A stretch of 64,000 nt of DNA from Bradyrhizobium sp. SK17 (GCF_002831585.1 NZ_CP025113.1:7703001-7767000), one strand, 5' to 3'. Counted from the stretch's first letter, positions 28,427 through 38,143 are shown. Notes: generated by a model not told the origin, from the letters alone. Program-made: numbers and translations.

Positions 28427-29587
28427 TCAGGCGGCGAGCTTCAAGATCTTGACGACGTCATCGGGCTCGCGGATCGGTTGCGGGTTGGCGCGCGTGAAGA
28501 TCGACAGCATCGCGTTCCGACCGATCAACTCGAAGCGATCTTCGCCAACGCCGACATCTGCGAGCCGGCGTGGCAGGCCGAGCTCCGCGATGAAGCCTGC
28601 GAACGCCTCGCCGGCGTCGCGCCCCGGCGCGCCGAGCGCGGCGGCGATCGCTTGCTGGGCCTTTTCCGTCGCGGGGTGGTTGTAGCGCAGCACGCTCGGC
28701 ATCATCACTGCCGTGCAGAAATAGTGCGGCACGTCGCAGGTGCCGCCGAGCACATGGCCGATGGCGTGGCTGGCGCCCATCGGCACCCGCGACTGCAATC
28801 CGAACGCGGATAGCCACGAGCCGAGTTGGCAATTCAGCCGCGCCGCCTCATCATCGGGATTGGCCTTGGTGCGCAGCAGGCCGTCGTGCAGATAGCGCAA
28901 ACCTTGCTGGCACACCGCGTCGACCAGCACGTTCGGACGGCTGGAGCAGATCGCCTCGATGCCATGGTCCATCGCGCGCGTGCCGGAGCCGAGCCAGAGC
29001 TTCTCCGGGGTATACTTCGTGATCGCCGGATCGAGGATGATGCTGCGCGGCATCATCATCGGATGGTTGAAGATCTGCTTCAGCTTGCGGCTGGTGTCGG
29101 TCACCAGCGCGCCGGAATTGTATTCGCCGCCCGACAGCGTGCTGGGGATCGCGATCATCCGGACCTTCGGGGTCCGGAACGGCCCGAACCGGCGGTCCGG
29201 CGTGGTTTCGAAGCCGTCGAGCCCCGCGGGCTCGAAGATCTCATGCTCGATACACATCAAGACAATCTTCGCCGCATCGACCACCGAGCCGCCGCCGATC
29301 GCGACCACGAGGTCAGCCCTGGCTTCGCTGGCTTGCCTCGCGATCTGCGTCACGACATCGCGCGTCGTGTGCTGCGGCACGCCGTCGAAAGTGGCGGCAT
29401 GACGATCGCCGAGACTTTTGCGGATCTTCTCGATCTCGTCGGTCGTGGTGTTCAGCGTCCGGCTGGCGATCAGGTAGACGCGCCTCGCGTCCAGCCGCTC
29501 GGCCTCCTCGCGCAGCGCTTCGGCTGCGGGCTTGCCGTAGATCACGGATTCCATGGTGGGGTATTGATGGCTGCCGGCAACGTGCAT
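28427..29587 (-). CDS. iron-containing alcohol dehydrogenase / maleylacetate-reductase-like
   Basis: A 386-residue cytoplasmic oxidoreductase of the Fe-ADH superfamily. NAD(P) contact: LVVAIGGGSVVDAAKIVL. The segment GTRAMDHGIEAICSS aligns with the metal-binding region, but the metal Asp of iron ADHs is Arg, as in maleylacetate reductases, which need no metal. MGASHAIGHVLGGTCDVPHY completes the family signature. Maleylacetate reductase turns maleylacetate into 3-oxoadipate at the end of hydroxyquinol-type aromatic pathways, so an aromatic origin of the substrate is possible. The ATG at 29587 has GAGGGAG upstream. Confidence 0.86.
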   Translation of the reverse strand: MHVAGSHQYPTMESVIYGKPAAEALREEAERLDARRVYLIASRTLNTTTDEIEKIRKSLGDRHAATFDGVPQHTTRDVVTQIARQASEARADLVVAIGGGSVVDAAKIVLMCIEHEIFEPAGLDGFETTPDRRFGPFRTPKVRMIAIPSTLSGGEYNSGALVTDTSRKLKQIFNHPMMMPRSIILDPAITKYTPEKLWLGSGTRAMDHGIEAICSSRPNVLVDAVCQQGLRYLHDGLLRTKANPDDEAARLNCQLGSWLSAFGLQSRVPMGASHAIGHVLGGTCDVPHYFCTAVMMPSVLRYNHPATEKAQQAIAAALGAPGRDAGEAFAGFIAELGLPRRLADVGVGEDRFELIGRNAMLSIFTRANPQPIREPDDVVKILKLAA

Positions 29588-29626
29588 GCTTCACTCCCTC
29601 GATGGTTCCGTGCGTTACGTCGCCGG

Positions 29627-30400
29627 TCAGGCCGACAGCTTGGAAAAATCCGGCTGGCGCCGCTCCGCGAAGGCGGCAAACGCCTCTCGCGCCTCGGGCG
29701 TGGTCAGCCTTTCCTTGAACAGCACGCCTTCCTCGGCGATCTGCGCCGCGATCCGCTGGTGCTCGCGCATCAGCTGCTTGGTCATGCCGAGCGAGCCGGC
29801 CGGCCGTTTGGTCAGCGCGATCGCCGCGTCATGCGCCTTCTTGCGCAGATCCGCTTGCGGCACCACGGCGTTGGCGAGACCGGAGGCCAGCGCGCCCTGC
29901 GCATCCATCGGCTCGCCGAGCGCGAACATCGCGTAGGCCCGCGCGTGCCCGATCCGCAGCGGCAGCAGCCAGCTCGACGCCGCCTCCGGCACCAGCGCCA
30001 GATTGACGAACGGCGTGATCAACCGGGCATTCTCGGCGAGATAGACCAGGTCGCAATGCAGCAGCATGGTGGTGCCGACGCCGACCGCATTGCCCTGCAC
30101 CGCCGCGACCAACGGCTTGCCGACCTTGCTGATGGTTTCGATGAAGCGATGCGCCGGACTATCGACCGCGCTCTCACCGCGTGCCTGGCTCGCGAAGTCG
30201 GCCAGGTCGTTGCCGGCGGTGAAGCTGTCGCCATCGCCCTGGAACAGGATCACGCGTACGGACGGATCCGCCTCGGCCTGCTTCAGCGCGCTCGACATCG
30301 CGTCATACATGGCGCCGGTCAGCGCATTCTTCTTCTCGGGCCGCCGCAAGGTCAGCGTCATCACCCCTGCAGCGATCTCGACCTCGACATGCTCGGTCAT
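29627..30400 (-). CDS. enoyl-CoA hydratase/isomerase family protein
   Basis: A 257-residue crotonase-fold enzyme. The oxyanion-hole segment GDSFTAGNDLADFA and the second one QGNAVGVGTTMLLHCD are present, and VNLALVPEAASSWLLP keeps the Glu used in hydration. The usual partner Glu is not obvious, so isomerase activity is equally possible. It should add water to, or shift, the double bond made by the neighbouring acyl-CoA dehydrogenases. The gap to the next gene upstream is only 11 bp, consistent with one transcript. Confidence 0.9.
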   Translation of the reverse strand: MTEHVEVEIAAGVMTLTLRRPEKKNALTGAMYDAMSSALKQAEADPSVRVILFQGDGDSFTAGNDLADFASQARGESAVDSPAHRFIETISKVGKPLVAAVQGNAVGVGTTMLLHCDLVYLAENARLITPFVNLALVPEAASSWLLPLRIGHARAYAMFALGEPMDAQGALASGLANAVVPQADLRKKAHDAAIALTKRPAGSLGMTKQLMREHQRIAAQIAEEGVLFKERLTTPEAREAFAAFAERRQPDFSKLSA

Positions 30401-30411
30401 GGCATTCTCCC

Positions 30412-31422
30412 TCAGGCGACCGCGCGGGCCGGCTTGGCGTCGAACTTGCCGTCGAGGAAGCCGGTCAGGCGCTGCCGGATGATCGTCTCGGCCTCGGACA
30501 TGATGCGGTCGATCAATTCCTTGACGGTCGGGATGTCATGGATCAGGCCGACCACCATGCCGCAGCTCCAGGCGCCGGCATCCATCTCGCCATCGATCAT
30601 CACCTTCGGGTAGACGCCGGCGACCTGCTCGTGGATGTCCTCGATCTTCAGCGTCTTGCCCTTCTCGCGCTCGATCTCGAGCAATTCGTCGACGCCCTTG
30701 TTCTTCAGCACCCGCTCGGTGTTGCGCAGCGCGCGCATCACCAGCCTTGTGTCGAGCTCGTCGGCATCGAGCAGCGCCTGCTTCACGTTGGGATGAACCG
30801 GCGCTTCCTTGGTTGCGATGAAGCGGGTGCCCATGTTCATGCCGGCAGCGCCCATCGACAGCGCCGCCACCAGGCTGCGCGCATCCGCCATGCCGCCGGA
30901 GGCGACGAACGGGATCGTCAGTTCGTCCGCCGCGCGCGGCAGCAGGATCATGTTCGGGATGTCGTCCTCGCCGGGATGGCCGCCGCACTCGAAGCCATCG
31001 ACGCTGACCGCATCGCAGCCGATCTTCTCGGCTTTCAGCGAATGCCGCACCGAGGTGCATTTGTGGATCACCTTAATGCCGGCGGCCTTCAGCGCCGGCA
31101 TGTACTGCTCGGGGCTGCGGCCCGCGGTCTCCACCGCCTTGACGTCGCCCTCGCGGATCGCGGCGATGTATTCCGGATAGGGCGGCGCGGTGAAGCTCGG
31201 CAGGAAGGTGAGGTTGACGCCGATCGGCTTGTCCGTCATGTCGCGGCAGCGCGCGATCTCCTTGGCCAGCAATTCCGGCGTCCGCTGGGTCAGGCCGGTG
31301 ATGATGCCGAGGCCGCCGGCATTGGAGACCGCCGCCGCCATCTCGGCAAAGCCGACATAATGCATGCCGCCCTGGATGATCGGATGCTGGATACCGAACA
31401 GTTCAGTGATTGCTGTCTTCAC
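30412..31422 (-). CDS. nitronate monooxygenase (FMN, NPD/2-nitropropane-dioxygenase family)
   Basis: A 336-residue TIM-barrel flavoprotein. It shows FGIQHPIIQGGMHYVGFAEM at the N-terminus, HKCTSVRHSLKAEKIGCDAV, the family motif GFECGGHPGEDD and the phosphate-binding MGAAGMNMGTRFIATKEAP. Members oxidise nitronates, and some act as FMN-dependent enoyl reductases or dehydrogenases. In an operon otherwise made of beta-oxidation genes, a reductive step on an unsaturated CoA ester is as plausible as nitronate chemistry. Cytoplasmic, with no export signal. Confidence 0.9.
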   Translation of the reverse strand: MKTAITELFGIQHPIIQGGMHYVGFAEMAAAVSNAGGLGIITGLTQRTPELLAKEIARCRDMTDKPIGVNLTFLPSFTAPPYPEYIAAIREGDVKAVETAGRSPEQYMPALKAAGIKVIHKCTSVRHSLKAEKIGCDAVSVDGFECGGHPGEDDIPNMILLPRAADELTIPFVASGGMADARSLVAALSMGAAGMNMGTRFIATKEAPVHPNVKQALLDADELDTRLVMRALRNTERVLKNKGVDELLEIEREKGKTLKIEDIHEQVAGVYPKVMIDGEMDAGAWSCGMVVGLIHDIPTVKELIDRIMSEAETIIRQRLTGFLDGKFDAKPARAVA

Positions 31423-31443
31423 AAGTCTCTCCCGCGTTTCCGA

Positions 31444-32631
31444 TCAATTGATGATTTCGAACAGACCGGCCGCGCCCATGCCGCCGCCGATGCACATGGT
31501 CACCACGCCGTATTTGGCCTTGCGCCGGCGGCCCTCGATCAGGAGGTGGCCGGTGAGCCGCGCGCCGGTCATGCCATAGGGGTGACCGATCGCGATCGAG
31601 CCGCCATTGACGTTCAGCCTGTCCGGGTCGATGCCGAGCTTGTCGCGGCAATAGATCACCTGCACCGCGTAGGCTTCGTTGAGTTCCCAGAGATCGATGT
31701 CGTCGATCTTGAGGTTGTGCCGCTTCAGCAACCGCGGGATCGCGGCGACCGGGCCGACGCCCATCTCGTCCGGCTCGACGCCGGCGGCGACGAAGCCGCG
31801 GAAGATGCCGAGCGGCTTCAAGCCTTTCTGCGCGGCGATCTTGTCGCTCATGATCACACAGGCGGAAGCACCGTCGGAGAGCTGGCTGGCGTTGCCGGCG
31901 CTGATGGTCTTGCCCTCGAACACCGGCTTGATCTTGGCGAGGCCGTCCGCCGTGGTGTCCGGCCGGGGGCCTTCGTCCTTCGCCAGCGTCACCTGCTGAA
32001 AGCTGACGTCCTTGGTGTCCTTGTTGACGACGGCCATTTTCGTCGTGATCGGCACGATCTCATCGTTGAAGCGGCCGCCCTGCAACGCGGCGCCGACGCG
32101 GCGCTGGCACTTCAGGCTGTACTCGTCCTGCTTGTCGCGGCCGATCCCATAGCGTTCGGCGACGACCTCGGCCGTCTCCAGCATCGACATGTACATCTCC
32201 GGCTTCATCGCCATCAGCTCGTCGTCGACGGCGTGGAACCGGTTCATGTGCTCGTTCTGCACCAGGCTGATCGATTCGATGCCGCCACCGATCGCGATCT
32301 CGACGCCATCGAGCATCACCGAGCGCGCGGCGACCGCGATCGCCTGCAAGCCGGAGGCGCATTGCCGGTCGATGGTGGTGCCGGCGACCGTGACAGGAAG
32401 CCCCGCGCGGATCGCACCCTTGCGGGCGACGTTCATCACCATGGTGCCCTGCTGCATGGCGCAGCCCATCACCACGTCCTCGACTTCGCCCGGCGCGATG
32501 CCGGCGCGTTTCACCGCCTCCGCCATCACATGACCGGCCAGGGTCGGGCCGTCGGTGTTGTTGAGTGCGCCGCGATAGGCCTTGCCGACGCCGGTGCGCG
32601 CCGTGGAAACGATCACTGCATCTGGTGACAT
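31444..32631 (-). CDS. acetyl-CoA acetyltransferase (thiolase)
   Basis: A 395-residue thiolase. The nucleophile Cys sits in [15 protein letters not shown], the His in [16 protein letters not shown] and the second catalytic Cys in [28 protein letters not shown] is the NEAFA-type motif with Tyr for Phe. It cleaves a 3-oxoacyl-CoA with CoA and would be the last step of the pathway encoded here. The start ATG at 32631 has AGAGAGG upstream. The frame remains open farther 5' but overlaps the acyl-CoA dehydrogenase gene there. Confidence 0.93.
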   Translation of the reverse strand: MSPDAVIVSTARTGVGKAYRGALNNTDGPTLAGHVMAEAVKRAGIAPGEVEDVVMGCAMQQGTMVMNVARKGAIRAGLPVTVAGTTIDRQCASGLQAIAVAARSVMLDGVEIAIGGGIESISLVQNEHMNRFHAVDDELMAMKPEMYMSMLETAEVVAERYGIGRDKQDEYSLKCQRRVGAALQGGRFNDEIVPITTKMAVVNKDTKDVSFQQVTLAKDEGPRPDTTADGLAKIKPVFEGKTISAGNASQLSDGASACVIMSDKIAAQKGLKPLGIFRGFVAAGVEPDEMGVGPVAAIPRLLKRHNLKIDDIDLWELNEAYAVQVIYCRDKLGIDPDRLNVNGGSIAIGHPYGMTGARLTGHLLIEGRRRKAKYGVVTMCIGGGMGAAGLFEIIN

Positions 32632-32647
32632 GCTTGCCTCTCTGGCT

Positions 32648-33778
32648 TTAAGCGGCCGCGTCGAGCTGCGCATAGCGCAGCACGTGATAGGCGGGATCGC
32701 CGAACTGGATGTTGATGGAGGAAATCCGCTTGAAGTAGTGGCCGACATTGAGCTCGTCGGTCATGCCCATGCCGCCGTGGAGCTGCACGGCCTGATCGGC
32801 GACGAACTTGCCGGCATAGCCGATCTTGGATTTTGCGCCCGACGCCAGCCGGGACAGGCCGGCTTCACCCTCGTTCAAGCTGAGCGACAGATGCTGCATC
32901 AAGGACAGCGCCTCCTGATGCGCGATGAACATGTCGACCATCCGGTGCTGCAACACCTGGAAGCTGCCGATCGTGGTGCCGAACTGCTTGCGCGTCTTGG
33001 AATACTCCAGGGTCGCCGCATTCAGCTCGCCGATCGCACCGACCGCCTCGGCACAGAGCGCGCCGATCGCGCGGTCGCGGCAGGCTTCGAGCGCGGCCAC
33101 GCCCTCGCCTTCCCTGCCGAGCAATTCCGCGCGGACGCCGCGCAGGCTGATTTCGGCCGCGCGGCGGCCGTCGATGGTCTTGAAGCTTTGCAGATCGAGA
33201 TTGGCGGCGCGGCGATCGACCACGAACAGGCTGACACCACCGCGATCGTGGCGATGGCCCGAGGTGCGCGCGGAGACGATGAGATAGTCCGCCCAGGGCG
33301 CGGCCAGCACCGCAGTCTTCTCGCCGGTGAGCAAGTAGCCATCGCCGTCGCGGCGCGCTGTGGTGGTAACGGTCGCGAGATCGAACCGCGAGCCCCGCTC
33401 GGTCCAGGCCAGCGCCCAGAGCTTCGTTCCCGAGATGATCTCGGGGATGAAGGCCTGCTGCTGCACTTCGGAGCCGACCTGCTCGATCAGGCCGCCGGCC
33501 GCGACGATTGTCTCGACGAACGGCTCGACCACGAGGTGGCGACCGAACTCCTGCATGATGATCATGGTCGCCAGCGGTCCGCCGCCTAGTCCACCTGCGG
33601 CTTCCGAGAATGGCGCCGCGAGCAGGCCGAGCTCGGCGAATTCAGCCCATTGCTTGCGGCCAAGACCTTCCTCGCTCGCGACGATCTTGCGGCGGGCGTC
33701 GAAATCATACTGGTCGCGCAGCAGCCGCTGGACGCTGGACCGCAACAATTCCTGCTCTTCCGTGAACTGGATATCCAT
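32648..33778 (-). CDS. acyl-CoA dehydrogenase, small-subunit type
   Basis: A 376-residue FAD enzyme: [20 protein letters not shown] start, flavin region [38 protein letters not shown] and [18 protein letters not shown]. It lacks the C-terminal YEGT-type motif that carries the catalytic Glu in many relatives. The sequence resembles the small subunits of pimeloyl-CoA-type dehydrogenases. It is paired with a second acyl-CoA dehydrogenase upstream, so a heteromeric enzyme is likely, as for PimC/PimD or ChsE-type complexes. The reaction is alpha-beta dehydrogenation of an acyl-CoA. Confidence 0.9.
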   Translation of the reverse strand: MDIQFTEEQELLRSSVQRLLRDQYDFDARRKIVASEEGLGRKQWAEFAELGLLAAPFSEAAGGLGGGPLATMIIMQEFGRHLVVEPFVETIVAAGGLIEQVGSEVQQQAFIPEIISGTKLWALAWTERGSRFDLATVTTTARRDGDGYLLTGEKTAVLAAPWADYLIVSARTSGHRHDRGGVSLFVVDRRAANLDLQSFKTIDGRRAAEISLRGVRAELLGREGEGVAALEACRDRAIGALCAEAVGAIGELNAATLEYSKTRKQFGTTIGSFQVLQHRMVDMFIAHQEALSLMQHLSLSLNEGEAGLSRLASGAKSKIGYAGKFVADQAVQLHGGMGMTDELNVGHYFKRISSINIQFGDPAYHVLRYAQLDAAA

Positions 33779-33845
33779 CCGATCCTCTCGTTGCGCTGCT
33801 GCCAGAGCGTGACGCGATGCAAGTTCTTAGTTTGGGCGTCGCGCC

Positions 33846-35027
33846 CTAGAGCCCGAGCACCGCCTTGGCGATGATGTTGCGCTGGATCTCGTTCGATCCG
33901 CCGTAGATCGAGAGCTTGCGCGAGTTGAGGTACTTCTCCGATGCCGTATGGCCGTAGTCCGGGCCCGGCATGAAGTGGTTGGCGCTGACCGGATGCTCGC
34001 GGATCGCCAGCCCGTAATTGCCGATCGCGCGGTGCGTCAGTTCGGTGATGTTCTGGAAGATCTCGGTGCCGCGGATCTTGAACAGCGATGCCGCCGGCCC
34101 CGGATCGATGCCGCGCGCCATCTGGGCGACGACGCGCAACTCGGTCGCCTCCAGCGCCAGCACGTCGAGCTCGACGCGGGCGATGTCGCGGATGAATTCC
34201 AGATGGGCCGGATCGTCTTCCGGGATCTCGGCTTTCACGATCTTCTTCAGCCGATCGATATAACGCGTCGAGCGTCCGATCCCGGCCATGCTGGTGCGCT
34301 CATTGCCGAGCAGGAACTTGGCGTAGGTCCAGCCCTTGTTCTCCTCGCCGATCAGGTTTTCGACGGGGACGCGGACGTTCTCCAGGAAAACGTCGTTGAC
34401 CTCGTGCGAGCCGTCGATGGTGATGATCGGACGCACGGTGACACCGGGCGATTTCATGTCGATCAGCAGGAAAGAGATGCCGGATTGCGGCTTCGCCGTC
34501 GGATCGGTCCGCACCAGGCAGAAGATCCAGTCGGCATGCTGCGCCAGAGTGGTCCAGGTCTTGTGGCCGTTGACGATATAGTGGTCGCCATCGCGTACCG
34601 CCTTGGTGCGAACGGTGGCGAGATCGGAGCCGGAGCCCGGCTCCGAATAACCCTGGCACCACCAGTCCTCGCCGGAGAGAATCCGCGGCAAGAACTTCGT
34701 CTTCTGCGCCGCGTTGCCGAAGGTGTAGATGACAGGGCCGACCATGGTGACGCTGAACGCCAGCGGCGGCATCGTGCCGGCGCGCGTCGTCTCCTGCTCG
34801 AAGATGAAGCGGCGGGTGATCGACCAGCCCGGGCCGCCATATTCCTTCGGCCAGAGCGGCGCGATCCAGCCCTTGCCGTGCAGGATTCTATGCCACAGCA
34901 GCATCTGCTCCTTGGAGAGATCGGTCTCCGGATTGGCGACGCGCATCTCCGCCGGATAATTGTCCTTGATGAACGCGCGAACCTCGTCGCGAAACGCCGC
35001 ATCGTCAGGGGATAGCGCGAGCTCCAT
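33846..35027 (-). CDS. acyl-CoA dehydrogenase, large-subunit type
   Basis: A 393-residue FAD enzyme. CQGYSEPGSGSDLATVRTKA is the family signature, GHKTWTTLAQHADWIFCLV binds substrate and flavin, and the C-terminal SIYGGSNEIQRNIIAKAVLG lines up with the YEGTxEIQR motif. The Glu that acts as base in that motif is Gly here, so the base must lie elsewhere or in the partner subunit. It resembles pimeloyl-CoA dehydrogenase large subunits. The next gene toward the operon end is the small-subunit-like dehydrogenase, 67 bp away. Confidence 0.9.
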   Translation of the reverse strand: MELALSPDDAAFRDEVRAFIKDNYPAEMRVANPETDLSKEQMLLWHRILHGKGWIAPLWPKEYGGPGWSITRRFIFEQETTRAGTMPPLAFSVTMVGPVIYTFGNAAQKTKFLPRILSGEDWWCQGYSEPGSGSDLATVRTKAVRDGDHYIVNGHKTWTTLAQHADWIFCLVRTDPTAKPQSGISFLLIDMKSPGVTVRPIITIDGSHEVNDVFLENVRVPVENLIGEENKGWTYAKFLLGNERTSMAGIGRSTRYIDRLKKIVKAEIPEDDPAHLEFIRDIARVELDVLALEATELRVVAQMARGIDPGPAASLFKIRGTEIFQNITELTHRAIGNYGLAIREHPVSANHFMPGPDYGHTASEKYLNSRKLSIYGGSNEIQRNIIAKAVLGL

Positions 35028-35039
35028 CGGACCTGCTCC

Positions 35040-35777
35040 CTACCACTTCTCGCCGAAGGGCCGGATTTCGAGCTCGAAGGTCCAGGCACTCTTCGGTTGC
35101 TGGTACAGTTGCCAATAGGACGAGGCGACCGAAGCCGGCGGCATCAAGAGATCGGGGTTGTCGAGCGCCTCCTTGCCCCAAAGCTGTTCCCGCCGCTCCC
35201 GCACCCAGGCCGTGTCGACGCCGGAGTCGATGATGAGATGCGCGACATGGATGTTCTTCGGGCCCAGTTCGCGCGCCATCGCCTGTGCCACTGCGCGCAG
35301 GCCGAACTTGGCGCTGGCGAAGGCGGCAAAACCGCTGCCGCCACGCAGCGAGGCGGTCGCGCCAGTGAAGAAGATGTTGCCCTCGCCGCGCGGCAGCATC
35401 AGCCGCGCCGCCTCGCGTCCCGCCAGGAATCCGGAATAGCAGGCCATCTCCCAGACCTTGCGGAACACACGCTCGGTGGTCTCGAGGATCGGGAAGTTGA
35501 CGTTGGCGCCGATGTTGAAGATGCAGACTTCCAGCGGCGCATGCTTGTCGGCATCGTTGAGGAAGGAGATGATCTCCTCCTCCTTGCGCGCATCGAGCGA
35601 TCGCGCATGAATCTCGCCACCGGCGGCCTCGATCTCCTTGACCAGCGGCGCCAGCTTGTCGCCATTGCGGCGACCGGCGAAGATCGTGAAGCCCTCGGCG
35701 GCGAACTTCTTGGCGATCTCACCGCCGATGTAATCACCGGCACCAATGACGGCGACCGTCTTGTTTCTCTTCTGCAT
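35040..35777 (-). CDS. SDR-family protein, paralogue with Phe at the catalytic Tyr position
   Basis: A 245-residue SDR fold. Nucleotide motif AVIGAGDYIGGEIAKKFAAEG, with CIFNIGANVNF in place of NNAG. The site normally YxxxK reads FASAK, with Lys kept and Tyr lost. The end SAWTFELEIRPFGEKW matches the other SDR of this operon, so the two arose by duplication or belong to the same subfamily and may form a heteromer. It lies between the CoA ligase and the acyl-CoA dehydrogenases with short gaps, as expected for a shared transcript. Confidence 0.88.
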   Translation of the reverse strand: MQKRNKTVAVIGAGDYIGGEIAKKFAAEGFTIFAGRRNGDKLAPLVKEIEAAGGEIHARSLDARKEEEIISFLNDADKHAPLEVCIFNIGANVNFPILETTERVFRKVWEMACYSGFLAGREAARLMLPRGEGNIFFTGATASLRGGSGFAAFASAKFGLRAVAQAMARELGPKNIHVAHLIIDSGVDTAWVRERREQLWGKEALDNPDLLMPPASVASSYWQLYQQPKSAWTFELEIRPFGEKW

Positions 35778-35825
35778 GGTGTTTCTCCGGTCTTTTGCTT
35801 GAGTGGTGGTTCTACGGACGATGCG

Positions 35826-37379
35826 TCAGCTTTGGCCGCGCAGCGATTCCGCCAGCTTGTGTTTCAAGAGCTTGCCCGTCGATGTCGCGGGCAGCGCGTC
35901 CATCAGGATAATCTCCGACGGCCGCTTGTACGAGGTCAGTTGCGGGGCAACATGGGCCATCAGGTCCGTCGCCGTCGCCGTCGATCCCTTGATCAGCTGC
36001 ACGAAGGCGACGACTTCCTCGTTGCCCTCGACCGACCGCCCGACCACGGCGCACTGCACAACGGCGTCATGCGTGCTCAGCACGGCCTCGATCTCGGCCG
36101 GATAGACGTTGAACCCGGAGCGGATGATCATCTCCTTGGTTCTTCCGACGATATAGAGCACGTCATCCTCGAAGCGCGCCAGATCACCGGTGTTGAACCA
36201 GCCGTCGGGGTCGATCGCCTTGGCGGTCAGATCGGGTGCGCGGTAATAGCCCCGCATCACGTTCGGGCCGCGAACATGCAACTCGCCGACTTCGCCTGAT
36301 GCAACCGGCTTGAGGTCACGGCCGACCAGCTTCGCCTCGAGGCCCGGCATCACGGCGCCGACCGCATGGTCGGCCCGCGGGTTGTCGGGCCGGACGCCGG
36401 AGATGCCCGGCGAGCATTCGGTGATGCCGTAACCATTGAGCAGCGGCAGGCCCAGTTCCTGCTCGACCCGGGATTTGAGCTCGAGGTCGAGCGGCGCGCC
36501 GGCCACCGAGATCACCCGCAAGCGGCCGCGATCGAGCTTCGCCAGGCCGGCATTGCGCCGATATTCGAGCAGGCGCTGATAGGTCGCAGGCACACCGTTC
36601 AGGATGGTGATGCCCTCTTCCGCCATCGCCTTGACCAGCGCGGCCGGATCGTATTTCGCGACCAGACGCACGGTGGCGCCGACCATCAAGGTCATGGTCA
36701 GCAACGAGATGCCGACGATGTGCGAGATCGGCAGCACGCAGTACTGCACGTCATCTGCCGTCATCTTGCGGAACGCCGCGGTGCCGCGGGCGCTGAACAG
36801 CAGGTTGCGGTGGGTCAGCATCACGCCCTTCGGCGCGCCCGTGGTGCCCGACGTGTAAATGAGGACCCCGACTTGGCTTGCGCCGTCGGCCTCGACCGGC
36901 TCGGCCACCGTGGCCAGATTCAGGCCGGTGACCGCGATGCCGCGGAACGGACCGACGTCCTGGATGGCAGCCTCATAACGCGCGGCATGCGCGGCCGCCT
37001 CCTGCGACACGTCGGCGGTCAGCAGCACGCGGCGGGCGCCGCTGTGATCCCTGATCTGGTCGAGCTCGCGCGGCGACAGCCGCGGATTGACCACGATCGA
37101 CCAGACATCGAGCCGGCTTGCCGCCAGCAGCAGGCAGGCGAGCGGAATCGAATTCTCGCTCACGATCATCATGCGGTCGCCGGCGCGGATGCCGAGCGCC
37201 TGCAATGCGGCTGCGACGCGATCGACCGCCTGATCGAGCTCCCGATAAGTCAGCCGCATCTTGTCGTCGATCAGCGCCGGATGATTTGGCGTCGCCACGA
37301 CATGATGATTGATCACCTCATGGATGCGGTTCGGCAAGCCTTCCACGCTTCCTTCGGCAAACTCGGTCAACGCCTGCAC
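35826..37379 (-). CDS. class I adenylate-forming acyl-CoA ligase
   Basis: A 517-residue acyl-CoA synthetase that activates a carboxylic acid with ATP and CoA, entry step of the operon. P-loop GVLIYTSGTTGAPKGVMLTH starts near residue 172. GYGITECSPGISG is the adenine-binding motif, NTGDLARFEDDVLYIVGR contains the hinge and the conserved Asp, and PATSTGKLLKHKL carries the catalytic lysine near the C-terminus. The GTG at 37379 has GGGAGG 5 nt upstream and removes a long unrelated extension that the open frame would allow. Substrate unknown. Confidence 0.92.
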   Translation of the reverse strand: MQALTEFAEGSVEGLPNRIHEVINHHVVATPNHPALIDDKMRLTYRELDQAVDRVAAALQALGIRAGDRMMIVSENSIPLACLLLAASRLDVWSIVVNPRLSPRELDQIRDHSGARRVLLTADVSQEAAAHAARYEAAIQDVGPFRGIAVTGLNLATVAEPVEADGASQVGVLIYTSGTTGAPKGVMLTHRNLLFSARGTAAFRKMTADDVQYCVLPISHIVGISLLTMTLMVGATVRLVAKYDPAALVKAMAEEGITILNGVPATYQRLLEYRRNAGLAKLDRGRLRVISVAGAPLDLELKSRVEQELGLPLLNGYGITECSPGISGVRPDNPRADHAVGAVMPGLEAKLVGRDLKPVASGEVGELHVRGPNVMRGYYRAPDLTAKAIDPDGWFNTGDLARFEDDVLYIVGRTKEMIIRSGFNVYPAEIEAVLSTHDAVVQCAVVGRSVEGNEEVVAFVQLIKGSTATATDLMAHVAPQLTSYKRPSEIILMDALPATSTGKLLKHKLAESLRGQS

Positions 37380-37437
37380 TGAAACCTCCCTGTCGCAGCC
37401 CTTCGGGCCTGATTTCTTGGCTTGAGGAATCTCCCGC

Positions 37438-38076
37438 TCAGGCGGTCTTGCGCTGCCCCGCGGCCAACTGAGCCACGATCTCGTCCTCGACTTCTCGCAA
37501 GCGATCCTTGCCGAAGAATATCTCGTCGCCGACAAAGAAGGTCGGCGAGCCGAACGAGCCACGCGCCACGGCGTTGCTGGTGTTGTCGATCAGCTTCTTC
37601 TTCACCTCGTCCTGCTGGGCGCGGGCGATGATCCGATCGGTGTCGAGACCCGAAGACAGGAAGGCTTCGCGAAACACCTGCGGATCATCCATTTTCTTGG
37701 GCTCGGACCACATGTGGTGATAGGCGGCGCGGAAATAGGGCTCGAACAGTCCCTCGAAATCGGCGGCGACGACGCCGCGCATCAACATCAACGTGTTGAC
37801 CGGGAAGAACGGGTTCGACTTGAAGGTCGTGATGTTGTGGCGGCGCAGGAAACGCTCGGTCTCGAGCGCATTGTATTCCGGCTTGTTCTTGATCCCGCGC
37901 AGAGACTCGCCGGGCGACATGTTTCCGGTCGCCTTGTAGACGCCGCCGAGCAGCACCGGGACGTAATCGAACTTCACGCCGGTGCGCTTTTCGATGCCCG
38001 GCAGCGCGAGCTCGGCGAGATAGGCGTTCGGACTTCCGAAATCGAAGTGGAATTCGACCTTGAGCGGAGCAGCCAT
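37438..38076 (-). CDS. 2-hydroxychromene-2-carboxylate isomerase-like (DsbA/GST-kappa fold)
   Basis: A 212-residue protein of the HCCA isomerase/GST-kappa family. Its N-terminus VEFHFDFGSPNAYLAELALP carries the catalytic Ser of the family in place of a CxxC. RHNITTFKSNPFFPVNTLML and RGSFGSPTFFVGDEIFFGKD are further hallmarks. The prototype isomerises a ring-opened aromatic product in naphthalene degradation using glutathione. The ATG at 38076 has AAGGGAAGG upstream, and a longer start at 38115 is weaker. It is the first gene of the minus-strand operon, directly next to the regulator's promoter region. Confidence 0.9.
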   Translation of the reverse strand: MAAPLKVEFHFDFGSPNAYLAELALPGIEKRTGVKFDYVPVLLGGVYKATGNMSPGESLRGIKNKPEYNALETERFLRRHNITTFKSNPFFPVNTLMLMRGVVAADFEGLFEPYFRAAYHHMWSEPKKMDDPQVFREAFLSSGLDTDRIIARAQQDEVKKKLIDNTSNAVARGSFGSPTFFVGDEIFFGKDRLREVEDEIVAQLAAGQRKTA

Positions 38077-38143
38077 GGAACGCCTTCCCTTCGATTGGCA
38101 GCAATCGTCCGTCACTGCCGGTTGATCGTGGCCGAGACCATAA

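Noticed and set aside
28826..32628. Two long plus-strand frames (595 and 696 codons)
   Set aside because: Antisense shadows of conserved minus-strand catabolic enzymes, caused by high GC.
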